Counted from the first letter of the stretch, positions 1 to 9,611 are shown. The stretch is 64,000 nt of DNA from Acinetobacter lwoffii (GCF_015602705.1 NZ_CP059081.1:2427702-2491701); one strand, 5' to 3'. Program-made: numbers and translations. The notes: generated by a model from the letters alone, not told the origin.

Positions 1-170
1 TCACGCAACTCGAAATTACCAAAACCCGAAAGTTTTACTTGCTCGCCTGAGATGAGCGCCTGGCTAATCTCATCGAAGAACAACTCAACCATTTGTTTTG
101 CTTCACGACGGTTTAAACTCGTGAGCTCACTTAAATGATCAGCCATTTCTGCTTTAGTTAGTGCTGTCAT
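1..170 (-). CDS. ihfA: Integration host factor alpha subunit (N-terminal part, cut by window edge)
   Basis: The first 56 codons read [16 protein letters not shown] and continue through [15 protein letters not shown], the typical N-terminal helices and first beta strand of IHF-alpha in the HU/IHF family. IHF is a heterodimeric DNA-bending protein of the nucleoid. The start ATG overlaps the pheT stop as ATGA, so translation is probably coupled to pheT. A downstream ihfA is the classic arrangement for the pheST operon, which favours IHF-alpha over HU or IHF-beta. The DNA-binding arm lies outside the window. Confidence 0.93.
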   Translation of the reverse strand, partial: MTALTKAEMADHLSELTSLNRREAKQMVELFFDEISQALISGEQVKLSGFGNFELR

Positions 171-2548
171 GAAGCCCTCAATGTCGCTTGGTAAGTGTTT
201 TCTAACACTTGAAGGATATTATCCATACCTGATTTAATTTCAGCATCTTCCAGTGTACGGCTTGGATGCTGCCAGAGAAGTGCAAATGCCAGTGAGCGTT
301 TCCCTTCTTCTACTCCTTGTCCAGTGTACACATCGAACAACCAAGTTGAGTCTAAAAGCTCTCCGCCTGTTTTTTCGATAAGTCCCTGAATTTCGCTAAC
401 ATTAATCTTATCATTAATTAAAAGGGCAATATCACGTCGAACCGATGGAAAACGTGATAATTCTGTAAAATTAGATACATAAGTTTGCAAAACAGCCGCT
501 TGATCCAATTCTGCTACCCATGTGGTTGCCAGATCAAGTTCGTCTTCAAGTGAGGGATGTAAACGCCCCAAGTAACCAATTGATTGACCATTCACGAGAA
601 TTTCTGCGGATTGTCCTGGATGCAACCAGCTACGCTCTGAACGCACATATTCTACTTTGACACGACCAGCAGCCAGAATTTCTTCTACATCGCCTTTAAA
701 GTCAAAGAAGTCCATTGCAGCGGGTTTCGCATGCCAGGATTCAGCATGACGTGAACCAGTTGCAATCAATGCAAAAGTTGGAATCTGTTTTAAATCATGA
801 ATACTGCTGGCTTCCTGATAGTCAAAACGCAGACCGAGCTCAAAGAAACGTACACGACTTTGCTGGCGGTTGACATTGTACTGAACACAAGGAATCAGAC
901 TAGACAGCAAGGTTGAACGCATCACCGCCAAATCACTTGAAATTGGATTGGCTAATGCTAATGGATTCACACTGGAATTAAGTTGCTTTTCAAGTTTTAG
1001 GTCTGCGAAGCTAAAGCTGATCGCTTCCTGATAACCTAAAGTTACGGCAGTTTGACGGAGTTGGCCCAACTCAAATTGATCTTGGTATTTCGCCAATTTC
1101 ACATCAATCACAGGCAGGCTGATTTGAATATTGTCATAACCGTGAATACGTGCCACTTCTTCAATCAAGTCTTGATAGATCACCATATCATAACGATGTG
1201 ATGGCGGTACCACTGACCATTCGCCTTCTGCTTTCACAGTTACATCACAACCCAGATGGCTTAAGGCATCGGTAATAAAATCTGAATCAACGCTATAACC
1301 CAATAGTTGATCGACTTGTGCTTGATTCAACTCAATTGCGTCGCGTGTTGGCAATAGAGCCGCATTTTCGGCAACTGTAATTGGTCCGAACTCACCGCCC
1401 GCAAGTTCTGCAATCAATTGTGATGCACGGTGCATAGCAATCAATGGCAATTCAAAATCGACACCACGTTCATAACGCTGAGAAGCATCGGTATGCAGAC
1501 CAAAGCTACGTGCACGACCGGCAATATGCAGTGGCGCGAAGAATGCTGATTCCAGGAAAATTTCAGTGGTTGCATCGCTGACTGCTGAAAACAAGCCACC
1601 CATAATACCAGCAATGGCCAATGCTTTTTCATCATCTGCAATCACCATCACTTTTTCATTCAGCTCCACTTCTTGTTCATTGAGCAAAACTAACTTTTCA
1701 TCTTCTGTCGCTTGACGTACATGTACCGCGCCTTGAACTTTGCCGCCATCAAATGCGTGTAGCGGTTGACCCAGCTCCATCAGCACATAGTTGGTAATAT
1801 CGACCAGAATGCTGTGCTGACGGATACCTGAACGTGCCAATGCACGCTCCATCCATACAGGAGTCACAGCCTTGGTATTGACGTTCTTGATCACACGACC
1901 CAAGTAACGTGGACAGCCTTCTGTTGATACAAGGACTTTCTTTTCGTCGCTAATAGTTGCAGCCACTTCTTTAATTTCAGGGGCAGTCACTGGCAATTGG
2001 TTAATCACACCAATCTCACGTGCGATCCCGCGAATACTGAAACAGTCACCACGGTTTGGTGTGATGCTGATATCAATCACGTTATCGTCTAGATCTAGAT
2101 ATTCACGGATATTCACGCCTACAGGTGCATCCGCAGGAAGCTCTAACAGACCATCAATTTTATCTTCCAAATCAATTTCTGAAGCGCCGCACAACATGCC
2201 TTGTGACTCGATACCACGAAGCTTGCCTTTCTTGATTTTGAAATCACCCGGCAATACAGCGCCGATGGTTGCAACCGGTGCTTTCATGCCGGCACGTACG
2301 TTTGGCGCGCCACAGACGATTTGTAGTGGCTCACCTGAACCGATGTTTACCGTGGTTACACGTAAACGGTCAGCATCTGGATGCTGTTCTACTGTCAGGA
2401 CTTCCCCCACCACTACACCAGTAAAGGGTTTAGCTGCAGAAGATAAGTCATCGACTTCCAGACCCAACATGGTCAATTGATCAGAAAGTTTTTCGCTATC
2501 GAAGGCTGGGTTGACCCATGTGCGTAGCCAATTTTCGCTAATTTTCAT
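167..2548 (-). CDS. pheT: Phenylalanine--tRNA ligase beta subunit
   Basis: 793 aa, the usual bacterial length. It pairs with PheS as an alpha2-beta2 enzyme that charges tRNA-Phe. The N-terminus ([12 protein letters not shown]) leads into an EMAP/Myf-like tRNA-binding domain around residues 40-150 ([18 protein letters not shown]), then B3/B4 editing and B5 domains, a catalytic-like core, and a C-terminal anticodon-binding (FDX-ACB) domain near [12 protein letters not shown]. It ends in an ATGA overlap with ihfA. It is separated from pheS by about 180 bases filled with palindromic repeats, which is unusual for this normally tight gene pair. Confidence 0.97.
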   Translation of the reverse strand: MKISENWLRTWVNPAFDSEKLSDQLTMLGLEVDDLSSAAKPFTGVVVGEVLTVEQHPDADRLRVTTVNIGSGEPLQIVCGAPNVRAGMKAPVATIGAVLPGDFKIKKGKLRGIESQGMLCGASEIDLEDKIDGLLELPADAPVGVNIREYLDLDDNVIDISITPNRGDCFSIRGIAREIGVINQLPVTAPEIKEVAATISDEKKVLVSTEGCPRYLGRVIKNVNTKAVTPVWMERALARSGIRQHSILVDITNYVLMELGQPLHAFDGGKVQGAVHVRQATEDEKLVLLNEQEVELNEKVMVIADDEKALAIAGIMGGLFSAVSDATTEIFLESAFFAPLHIAGRARSFGLHTDASQRYERGVDFELPLIAMHRASQLIAELAGGEFGPITVAENAALLPTRDAIELNQAQVDQLLGYSVDSDFITDALSHLGCDVTVKAEGEWSVVPPSHRYDMVIYQDLIEEVARIHGYDNIQISLPVIDVKLAKYQDQFELGQLRQTAVTLGYQEAISFSFADLKLEKQLNSSVNPLALANPISSDLAVMRSTLLSSLIPCVQYNVNRQQSRVRFFELGLRFDYQEASSIHDLKQIPTFALIATGSRHAESWHAKPAAMDFFDFKGDVEEILAAGRVKVEYVRSERSWLHPGQSAEILVNGQSIGYLGRLHPSLEDELDLATTWVAELDQAAVLQTYVSNFTELSRFPSVRRDIALLINDKINVSEIQGLIEKTGGELLDSTWLFDVYTGQGVEEGKRSLAFALLWQHPSRTLEDAEIKSGMDNILQVLENTYQATLRAS

Positions 2549-2562
2549 ACATTCAATTCCTG

Positions 2563-2718
2563 AATCTCCCCTAACCCCTCTTTAATAAAGAGGGGAATAC
2601 CCACACTTTTATTGGTTTCGTGTAAGTCCCCCTTTCTCAAAGGGGGATTTAGGGGGATTATTTAAAATCTAAAAACTAATCTATTTCCCAAACCCTAATT
2701 CATAGAGGGAGAGGATTA
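2563..2718. repeat. Three palindromic repeat units in alternating orientation between pheS and pheT
   Basis: Three related hairpin units are visible at 2565-2596, 2627-2658 and 2687-2717. The first reads as a C-rich tract followed by CCCTCTTTAATAAAGAGGG. The second is the same layout inverted (CCCCCTTTCTCAAAGGGGG then ATTTAGGGGG). The third is a degenerate inverted unit. Relatives occur at 17891, 38897 and 40084 in this window, so this is a dispersed family. The arrangement of two facing units resembles REP/BIME elements. A transcript from pheS into pheT would fold here. Confidence 0.75.
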
Positions 2719-2725
2719 AAAATTC

Positions 2726-3727
<1,002 letters not shown>

Positions 3728-3865
3728 TTAAAAAATATTTTAAAAACCCCACATTCTAACAGTTTTTAGACACTTTGATGAAGATGCGTTTTAAGGAAAA
3801 TTAGATTGGCATGATTAAATATAAAAAGTATAAGATAAACACAATATCAATCAGATCAAATCACT

Positions 3866-4891
3866 ATGGCACTCGATCAAATTTGGAAACAGCAACTAAC
3901 CCTCGTCACTTACGGCAATGAGTATTTGACTCAAGACCTGAGTTTCAATCGTTGGATTCAACATTCCATTTTTAATCAGCATCAGTTTGCCTTTCGGGAT
4001 CTGATATCACAACACCTGCTGGCCCAGCATTTCCAGATCTGGCTGGAAGGCCTGAAAAAACAAGGCGTGCGTCGCCTCAGCTTGCATCGCTCTGATTTAC
4101 TGGTTGATGAAAAAAATCCGAATGCCAATATCGAGCTATTACCACTGGCGCATTTTATTGTCAGTCATGGCGCTAAAACCAAAACTGCCTGGATCATCGG
4201 CAAGGAACTGCCTGAATGGTACAGCGCAGACAATGATTACGAAGCACCTAAATCACAGCAATCCCCTTTACGCCATGAAACATTCTGGTGTTATGAGCTA
4301 AATCCTAAACTGGCCAAGCGCATTGATGTCGATCTGGAAGCCCCAAACTGGGATGATATTCAGGCCTATACCGATCATGAACTGTTTGAAAGTAGCCTTG
4401 CCCAAGATTTTACCGAACCTGCATATACCAATTTGCCTTATTACGGCACCATGCCTGCCATTCAAGCCGATAGCGAAAGTCATTTGGCCTTAATTCCCAC
4501 TGACTATTCAGCGGATTATGCTCACCAGACTTTGTACCGCCTAGACGCCTTAAATGACTTTATTCAAACGAAAATCCAGCATCCCTATCGTGCAGATGGC
4601 GAAGTACTCAGCCCGGAGCAGCAACTTAACCTGCGACATTTTTCGCAAAAAATTGATGATTTAAGTGCTAAATTCATCAGCAAAGTCGCCAATCACTATA
4701 AAACTGCACAGCTAACACCAAAAGTTGCACCTGACCCATTTGTCGGTATGAGTACCGAAGACCGCTCACCAAAAATTTCTAAAGCAGAAAAACCTCAGGA
4801 CCCAGGCAAATCCAGTTCATCTGCAAATGTGCTGACCTTAATTGTGATCACTGTGATTATCTGTCTGATTGGCTACTATTTCGGCCTTTAA
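3866..4891 (+). CDS. Uncharacterised protein with a C-terminal membrane anchor
   Basis: 341 aa; no family recognised. The first 235 or so residues look globular and soluble, rich in aromatic residues, without a signal peptide. A polar, Pro/Ser/Lys-rich linker (about residues 285-320) leads to one hydrophobic segment at the very end (NVLTLIVITVIICLIGYYFGL), so it looks like a tail-anchored inner-membrane protein with its body in the cytoplasm. It stands alone on the plus strand between pheS and the acetyltransferase gene, reading against its neighbours. Function unknown. Confidence 0.8.
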   Translation: MALDQIWKQQLTLVTYGNEYLTQDLSFNRWIQHSIFNQHQFAFRDLISQHLLAQHFQIWLEGLKKQGVRRLSLHRSDLLVDEKNPNANIELLPLAHFIVSHGAKTKTAWIIGKELPEWYSADNDYEAPKSQQSPLRHETFWCYELNPKLAKRIDVDLEAPNWDDIQAYTDHELFESSLAQDFTEPAYTNLPYYGTMPAIQADSESHLALIPTDYSADYAHQTLYRLDALNDFIQTKIQHPYRADGEVLSPEQQLNLRHFSQKIDDLSAKFISKVANHYKTAQLTPKVAPDPFVGMSTEDRSPKISKAEKPQDPGKSSSSANVLTLIVITVIICLIGYYFGL

Positions 4892-5241
4892 CATTTTGCC
4901 AGAAAAGCTTGAACATCACGGGCAGAATTCAATGGATATTTTGATATTCATGAGCAGGCATCAACTTGAAATAATGCTGACGATTTTGTGATAGGTTTTC
5001 ATCATCCATCAGATGATGGAATCACGACTGAGTATCTGTCTTAAAATTTCAGCATTATTTGAATGAGCCGAAGCTGTCATTTGCTGATCGCCCGGAAATG
5101 CTCTCTTAATTGACCGGTGGAGATATTGAGATAAAAAGATAAATCAGCCATACATTTCTAAGGGCTGATTTATTTTCTATCGTCTTTTCCCAGGTTTTAG
5201 ATTTTTCTACGTTGAGCCAGCTGGGCCAGAGTATTCAAAAA
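4892..5241. other. Gene-poor gap with a possible helix-turn-helix gene remnant
   Basis: No intact gene. On the minus strand, 5151-5077 encodes MADLSFYLNISTGQLREHF, which resembles the first DNA-binding helices of AraC/XylS-type regulators, but it is only 24 codons and has stops on both sides. This may be the relic of a lost regulator or chance. A 12-base inverted pair (AAATAATGCTGA near 4971, TCAGCATTATTT near 5049) could form a long hairpin. Confidence 0.3.
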
Positions 5242-5724
5242 TTAAATGTCCCACTGATAACATAAGTCTTTAAGATTCTCGCCCAGATCGCTGGCATCTC
5301 CTTCACTGACAAAATAGGCGCCGGTCTTTTCATAAAAATAACGACTGGAATTCAGGTTCAATACGCTGCATTGCATATGCTGATAGGATTTTTCTCGACT
5401 TAATCCCAAACCCAATTGAACCAAATCACGTCCAATGCCGCGACCTTGAATATTTTGAAGCAAATAAAGTGCTCTCAATTCACTGATTGGTGCATCTACC
5501 GGAAAATTAAAAGCAGCAAAACCCAAAACTTGAGCATTTTCTTCATAGACAAATACCCGTCGATTCTCCTGTTCAAGCACAGAACGCCACAAAGCGGCTC
5601 TTTGTTCTACACTCAACTTATCGAGAATCTCTGGTTTAATGATATTTTGATAGCTTTCATGCCAGCTTTGTACATGCACTTGGGCAATCGGCAAGACATC
5701 GTGTTGGGTGGCAAGTCGAATCAT
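5242..5724 (-). CDS. GNAT-family N-acetyltransferase
   Basis: 160 aa. The order of elements fits the GNAT fold: N-terminal MIRLATQHDVLPIAQVHVQSW, a central strand ending in LRALYLL, then the acetyl-CoA pyrophosphate-binding loop QGRGIG (motif A, about residue 93-98), and NSSRYFYEKTGAYFV near the end. The substrate cannot be told from sequence; candidates are small amines, amino acids or a protein N-terminus. It sits downstream of the rplT terminator on the same strand, so it is likely a separate transcript. Confidence 0.85.
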   Translation of the reverse strand: MIRLATQHDVLPIAQVHVQSWHESYQNIIKPEILDKLSVEQRAALWRSVLEQENRRVFVYEENAQVLGFAAFNFPVDAPISELRALYLLQNIQGRGIGRDLVQLGLGLSREKSYQHMQCSVLNLNSSRYFYEKTGAYFVSEGDASDLGENLKDLCYQWDI

Positions 5725-5835
5725 TATTTTTAAGCCTTGTTTTTTAATTATTCAATTTCACAATGACTAAAAAATATAAGATTTACAATACTGATTTTTA
5801 AATAATATTTAAAATGACTACTTTTATTTAAGCAT

Positions 5836-5866
5836 AAAAAAAGACCACCAAATGGCGGTCTTTTTT
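5836..5866 (-). terminator. Rho-independent terminator after rplT
   Basis: Read on the minus strand, AAGACCGCC and GGTGGTCTT form a stem with an ATTT loop, followed by a T run. It lies about 15 bases past the rplT stop. The A-rich side makes it potentially bidirectional. Confidence 0.85.
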
Positions 5867-5880
5867 CAAGTCATAAAGAC

Positions 5881-6240
5881 TTATGCAGCCAATGCATCTT
5901 TAGCTTTAGAAGCTAAAGCAGCAAACGCAACTGCGTCATGCATAGCGATGTCAGCAAGTACGCGACGGTCGATAATCACTTGAGCTTTTTTCAAGCCAGC
6001 GATCATACGGCTGTACGACAAACCATTTTGACGAGCACCAGCGTTGATACGTGCAATCCACAAAGCGCGGAATTGACGTTTCTTCTGACGACGGTCACGG
6101 TAAGCATATTGACCAGCTTTGATTACCGCCTGGAACGCTACGCGGTAAACGCGTGAACGAGCACCATAGTAACCTTTAGCGCGAGCAAGAATTTTTTTGT
6201 GACGGCGATGAGCCTGTACACCACGTTTTACACGAGCCAT
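5881..6240 (-). CDS. rplT: 50S ribosomal protein L20
   Basis: 119 aa, normal length. The N-terminus [30 protein letters not shown] is the highly basic extension of L20, which binds 23S rRNA and is needed early in 50S assembly. It is 11 bases downstream of rpmI and surely co-transcribed with it. In other gammaproteobacteria L20 represses its own operon by binding the leader mRNA. Confidence 0.98.
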   Translation of the reverse strand: MARVKRGVQAHRRHKKILARAKGYYGARSRVYRVAFQAVIKAGQYAYRDRRQKKRQFRALWIARINAGARQNGLSYSRMIAGLKKAQVIIDRRVLADIAMHDAVAFAALASKAKDALAA

Positions 6241-6251
6241 TTATAATCTCC

Positions 6252-6446
6252 TTAGATGTACGGGCACATACGACGAACTGAAGCAACGTCACTTACGTGA
6301 ACCATTACACAGCCGCGCAATTGACGAATACGCTTAGCAGATTTTTTGGTCAAAATGTGGCGTTTGAACGCTTGTTTACGCTTAAAACCGTTAGCAGTCG
6401 CTTTAAAGCGTTTAGCTGCACCACGGCGAGTTTTCATCTTAGGCAT
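6252..6446 (-). CDS. rpmI: 50S ribosomal protein L35
   Basis: 64 aa. [21 protein letters not shown] and the Lys/Arg-rich body ([18 protein letters not shown]) are diagnostic of L35. It leads the rpmI-rplT unit. Normally infC lies directly upstream; here the upstream 4.3 kb hold unrelated genes and an insertion sequence, so this pair must rely on its own promoter rather than on read-through from infC. Confidence 0.97.
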   Translation of the reverse strand: MPKMKTRRGAAKRFKATANGFKRKQAFKRHILTKKSAKRIRQLRGCVMVHVSDVASVRRMCPYI

Positions 6447-6560
6447 AACAACCTCTTTTGAACACCTGTTCGGCTCGTTTGCACCATTACAAAACGACCT
6501 GCAGGTAAGGGAGCGAGTATTCTAAAGCATCTTTGTTTAAAACAAAAGCATCTTCACCCA
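6447..6560 (-). promoter_or_regulatory. Leader and likely promoter of rpmI-rplT
   Basis: On the minus strand a possible -10 (TAGAAT) lies near 6525-6520 behind a TTGTTT box, spacing short at 15 bases. The transcript would begin near the CGCTCCC stretch and carry three small stems before AUG: ACCTGCAGGT, CGTTT...AAACG, and GAAC-AGGT-GUUC close to the ribosome site. Such folding is in keeping with autogenous control by L20, but the pairing to an L20-binding fold was not established. Confidence 0.35.
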
Positions 6561-6632
6561 ATAAGCGAATTTAAAGAATGATTTCGCTCTGAAATAATAT
6601 CCAAGACTGGATCAGGAAAATTATTTTCAAGT

Positions 6633-7055
6633 TTAGAACATGGCAAAGGCCGCATAGACAAACAGATAACGTCCAATTTTAGCGATGCTGACCATCAGCA
6701 GAAAACGGACGAGGTTTTCTTTTAATAGTCCCGCAATCAGGGTAATCGGATCACCAATGATAGGCACCCAGCTCAGCAGTAAAGACCAGTAACCATATTT
6801 CTGATAGGTCTTTTGCGCCTTGAGCATCTTATCTGCTGAAACCGGAAACCACTTTTTATTTTTATAATGCTCAATCTTGAGTCCCAGATACCAGTTCACA
6901 CAAGAACCCAGTATATTCCCCAAACTGGTCACCGCAATTAACAGTACCGCACTCTGCTCACCCTGCACTAAAAGCCCCAGTAGCACAGCTTCAGACTGTA
7001 AAGGCAGTAAGGTCGCTGCACCAAAGGCAGATAGAAACAGTAAAAACAGGCTCAT
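6633..7055 (-). CDS. yqaA: YqaA-type inner-membrane protein (DedA/SNARE-associated family)
   Basis: 140 aa with about four hydrophobic segments. It shows the YqaA pattern: LLPLQSEAVLLGLL at the N-terminus, SLGNILGSCVNWYLG in the middle, and YGYWSLLLSWVPIIGDPITLIAGLL. The family is related to DedA proteins, implicated in lipid flipping and membrane homeostasis; the exact role of YqaA is unknown. It begins 7 bases after the stop of the small membrane protein upstream and is likely co-transcribed with it. Confidence 0.85.
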   Translation of the reverse strand: MSLFLLFLSAFGAATLLPLQSEAVLLGLLVQGEQSAVLLIAVTSLGNILGSCVNWYLGLKIEHYKNKKWFPVSADKMLKAQKTYQKYGYWSLLLSWVPIIGDPITLIAGLLKENLVRFLLMVSIAKIGRYLFVYAAFAMF

Positions 7056-7062
7056 TAGAGCA

Positions 7063-7353
7063 TTAACGGCTCAAGCCCATTTTTTTCTTGGCTTTACTAT
7101 ATTCCCAACTGGACCAAACGACTGCAGTCACCATCGCCATGATCCGCGCCCATTTATACTGCTCATTGAGCGGTGCAATTGCAGCACGTAAAATCTGCTG
7201 ATCTTTGGTATTTAGGGCAGCAATCACCTGATCGATATGCACAATTTCAGCAACATACAGCACTAAACATGCAGCAATTCCGAAAAGAATGCTCCAGTAA
7301 ATTCGGGTATTACTTTCAACAATCTTGGTAAAGTTCAGAAGAAAATCGTTCAT
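7063..7353 (-). CDS. Small membrane protein of unknown function
   Basis: 96 aa from ATG at 7353 (MNDFLLNFTKIVE), preceded by GGATGG; the open frame runs on upstream into the insertion sequence but that part is IS end, not gene. Two hydrophobic segments are visible (IYWSILFGIAACLVLYVAEIV and the WARIMAMVTAVVWSSWEY stretch), with a basic tail KAKKKMGLSR. It is followed closely by yqaA. The IS4-family element ends only about 20 bases upstream of its start, so its native promoter has probably been displaced. Confidence 0.75.
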   Translation of the reverse strand: MNDFLLNFTKIVESNTRIYWSILFGIAACLVLYVAEIVHIDQVIAALNTKDQQILRAAIAPLNEQYKWARIMAMVTAVVWSSWEYSKAKKKMGLSR

Positions 7354-7416
7354 ATATCCATCCAATAAAAAACCACCGTAAGGGCACTGCTGTCCCATAG
7401 TTTGCTTTAAATAAAA

Positions 7417-7482
7417 AAACCTGAGTCCTAACAGTTAAAATATGAGTGCAAACAAACACTTTAACGACCAGGATTCAGGTTT
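7417..7482 (+). promoter_or_regulatory. Fold-back hairpin over the transposase ribosome site
   Basis: The arm AAACCTGAGTCCT at 7417-7429 pairs with AGGATTCAGGTTT at 7470-7482 (12 of 13). The second arm contains the AGGA that would serve the TTG at 7482. A transcript coming from outside the element would fold and hide this site, while one starting between the arms would not. The same logic protects IS10 and IS50 from read-through expression. Confidence 0.5.
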
Positions 7483-8633
7483 TGTCACATCAGAATACCG
7501 TATTTCATGAGCTAATTAAACCTGTTGTGCGACAGGATTTTGAACAACTTGCTAAAGTACACCATGTTGGACAGAAATTTAGAGCGGCTTCCCGGTGGGA
7601 TCAGTTTATTGCCATATTGATGTCTCAATTCTCTTGTAGGCAAAGTCTGAGAGATATTCAATCCAATTTGGAGTGCCAACAGGAAAAGCTAAGTCATCTC
7701 GGAGCAAAGTCTATTCCCCGAAGCACGCTGGCACGAATCAATGAGCAGCAGCCTGCTGCCTTGTATCAACAGCTATTTTACAAGTTGCTTAAATACTATG
7801 AACACTCAAAAGTAGCTCATAAATTTCGCTTTAAGAATCCCTTGTATTCCTTGGATGCCAGTCATATTGACCTGTCGCTTTCCTTATGTGAATGGGCCAA
7901 AGTTCACGACTCAAAAGCCAGCATGAAACTCAGCATAGGATTGAATCACAGCAATGATATTCCTGAGTTTGTTGCAGTTGAAAATGGCAAAGAAAATGAC
8001 ATGGTACAAGGCCGCAAATTCCAGTTTCCTGCTGGCAGCATTGTAGTTTTTGATAAAGGCTATGTCGATTACCAATGGTATGCAAATCTGACTGCTCAAA
8101 ACATTGGATTTGTCCCACGTTTTAGGCCTAAATCTGTGTATCAGGTGATCCGGCAACATCCAGTGCTTGAATCCAAAGGTATTCTAAAAGATGAAACCAT
8201 TCAGCTGAATAGCGCACATGCCCTAAAAAGAAAAGCCCCAGTGTTAAGAAGAATTGAATATAGAGATCAGCAAAGTGGCAAGCACTTTAGCTTTCTCAGC
8301 AATAACTTTCATTTAGCCGCCTCCACCATTGCGGCGATTTATAAAGATCGTTGGAAAGTTGAGCTGTTCTTTAAGGCGATTAAGCAGAATCTCAAATTAA
8401 AAGCGTTTCTAGGCCGCAGCAGGAACGCAATTCAGACACAAATCTGGATTGCGATGATCGCCTATTTATTGGTGAGTTTCGCTCAACATTTAGGGAAAAC
8501 AGGTTGGACAGTTCAACGTTTACTCAGAATAATTCAAGTGAATTTGTTTGAAAGAAGAACTTTAAAAGCTTTATTTTCACCCGATAAAATACCCATAAAA
8601 CAAGAGGAAGCTCAAATGAGCTTCCTCTTGTGA
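7482..8633 (+). CDS. IS4-family transposase
   Basis: 383 aa from TTG at 7482 (then SHQNTVFHELIKPV, the usual family N-terminus); a GTG at 7446 is an in-frame alternative. The N-terminal DUF4372-type domain is followed by the DDE catalytic domain: first Asp in YSLDASHID, second in VVFDKGYVDY, and Glu in the YKDRWKVELFFKAIKQNLKLK signature. The frame is intact, so the element may still move. The last codons lie inside a perfect 13-bp hairpin (8601-8630). Confidence 0.9.
   Translation: MSHQNTVFHELIKPVVRQDFEQLAKVHHVGQKFRAASRWDQFIAILMSQFSCRQSLRDIQSNLECQQEKLSHLGAKSIPRSTLARINEQQPAALYQQLFYKLLKYYEHSKVAHKFRFKNPLYSLDASHIDLSLSLCEWAKVHDSKASMKLSIGLNHSNDIPEFVAVENGKENDMVQGRKFQFPAGSIVVFDKGYVDYQWYANLTAQNIGFVPRFRPKSVYQVIRQHPVLESKGILKDETIQLNSAHALKRKAPVLRRIEYRDQQSGKHFSFLSNNFHLAASTIAAIYKDRWKVELFFKAIKQNLKLKAFLGRSRNAIQTQIWIAMIAYLLVSFAQHLGKTGWTVQRLLRIIQVNLFERRTLKALFSPDKIPIKQEEAQMSFLL
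8601..8630 (+). terminator. Perfect 13-bp hairpin at the 3' end of the transposase gene
   Basis: CAAGAGGAAGCTC and GAGCTTCCTCTTG pair perfectly around an AAAT loop, inside the last ten codons. No T run follows, so it is not a textbook terminator. It could stabilise the mRNA end or hinder antisense or read-through transcription. Confidence 0.5.
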
Positions 8634-8707
8634 AAAATTGTGGGACAGCAATGCCGTAAGGGTGGCTTTATTTGCTTAAGGCTATTTTAGCATAAAAAGG
8701 CAGATGC

Positions 8708-9328
8708 TTAACTGACTTGTATCGCCAGCGCTTTCTGAACCGCAGGACGAGCATTCAAGCGATCAATATATTTGGAAACTTCAGGATAATCTTCCAGATT
8801 GATCTGCTGCCAGTCGTGTCGCAATAACCACGGAAATATCGCCATATCAGCAATCGAGTATTCGCCGGCAACATAATCCTGCCCGACCAGCTGCTTATTC
8901 AACACCCCATATAAACGCTTGCTTTCATTGACATAGCGCTCTGTGGCATAAGCAATCCGCTCAGGTGCAAAACGGCTAAAGTGATGAGTTTGCCCGAGCA
9001 TCGGCCCCAAACCGCCCATTTGCCACATCAGCCACTGTTCAACCTGAATACGCTTCACTTCATCAGTTGGATAAAACAGACCTGTTTTGCGACCTAGATA
9101 TTGCAAAATCGCACCTGACTCAAAAATTGAAATGGCGCGGCCATGTGGCCCATCTTGATCAACAATGGCCGGGATTTTATTATTGGGAGAAATAGCCAGA
9201 AAATCGGACTGGAACTGGTCATTTTCCAGAATATTGATGGGAATAATTTGATATTCCAGCCCCATTTCTTCTAGAGCAATACTAATTTTATGGCCGTTGG
9301 GGGTGCCCCAATAATATAAATCGATCAT
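8708..9328 (-). CDS. yfcG: Nu-class glutathione S-transferase, YfcG-like
   Basis: 206 aa. The thioredoxin-fold N-terminal domain contains TPNGHKISIALEEMGL, SPNNKIPAIVDQDGP and FESGAILQYLGRKTG; the helical domain contains the run QMGGLGPMLGQTHHF that is characteristic of YfcG/YghU proteins, which bind two glutathione molecules and show disulfide-bond reductase activity. It is cytoplasmic. It reads away from the IS element, convergent with the transposase gene, and its divergent partner is the hsp20 gene. Confidence 0.88.
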   Translation of the reverse strand: MIDLYYWGTPNGHKISIALEEMGLEYQIIPINILENDQFQSDFLAISPNNKIPAIVDQDGPHGRAISIFESGAILQYLGRKTGLFYPTDEVKRIQVEQWLMWQMGGLGPMLGQTHHFSRFAPERIAYATERYVNESKRLYGVLNKQLVGQDYVAGEYSIADMAIFPWLLRHDWQQINLEDYPEVSKYIDRLNARPAVQKALAIQVS

Positions 9329-9476
9329 TTTCTTCTAATACTCCCTGCACTTTGACTGTGCGACGATGTACTCAACATAGAGGATTTAGAAAGAAACAAC
9401 AAGACTGCATTTAAAAATTATTTTTCAATGAATATCAAAATCTTATTAAAAATTTATATAATTTTTTCTTTTTGAT

Positions 9477-9504
9477 CTTGAAAATTTCAGCCCGAAACAC
9501 ATAT
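9477..9504 (+). promoter_or_regulatory. Candidate heat-shock (sigma-32) promoter of hsp20
   Basis: CTTGAAA at 9477-9483 matches the sigma-32 -35 box exactly; 14 bases after CTTGAA lies ACACATAT (9497-9504), fitting five of the seven fixed positions of the CCCCATNT -10 box. It would start a transcript near 9511, leaving a leader of about 100 bases before the hsp20 ATG. Identified by eye only. Confidence 0.55.
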
Positions 9505-9512
9505 TTATTTCT

Positions 9513-9605
9513 GCATAAGGATTGCGTCGATCTTATGCGCTGTTGATGTCTGACATGACAGATCTTATTTTCTTGTTTTTATAACTTTGCTTTAGTGAGA
9601 AGGTT
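9513..9605 (+). promoter_or_regulatory. Predicted ROSE-like RNA thermometer in the hsp20 leader
   Basis: The leader can form a first hairpin (GCATAAG 9513-9519 with CTTATGC 9532-9538), a weak middle one near 9545-9564, and a last one at 9583-9605. In the last, AACTTT pairs with GAAGGTT and CTT with GAG, leaving G9589 bulged; the loop is TAGT. It buries the ribosome site GAGAAGG. The strand opposite it carries TTGCT (9587-9591), the UYGCU signature of ROSE thermometers, where a bulged or syn G opposes the Shine-Dalgarno bases. Confidence 0.6.
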
Positions 9606-9611
9606 CTAATC

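Larger units (their letters stand above)
7373..8667. mobile_element. IS4-family insertion sequence, about 1.3 kb
   Basis: Imperfect terminal inverted repeats of 24 bases, 20 matching: left 7373-7396 (CCACCGTAAGGGCACTGCTG...), right 8644-8667 as its reverse complement (CCACCCTTACGGCATTGCTG...). Between them lies one transposase gene. No clear target-site duplication could be read next to the repeats, so the exact ends may be a few bases off. It sits between the small membrane protein gene and the GST gene. Confidence 0.85.

Noticed and set aside
7354..7398. Upstream extension of the small membrane protein into the IS end
   Set aside because: The added residues are translated IS inverted repeat; ATG at 7353 has a ribosome site.
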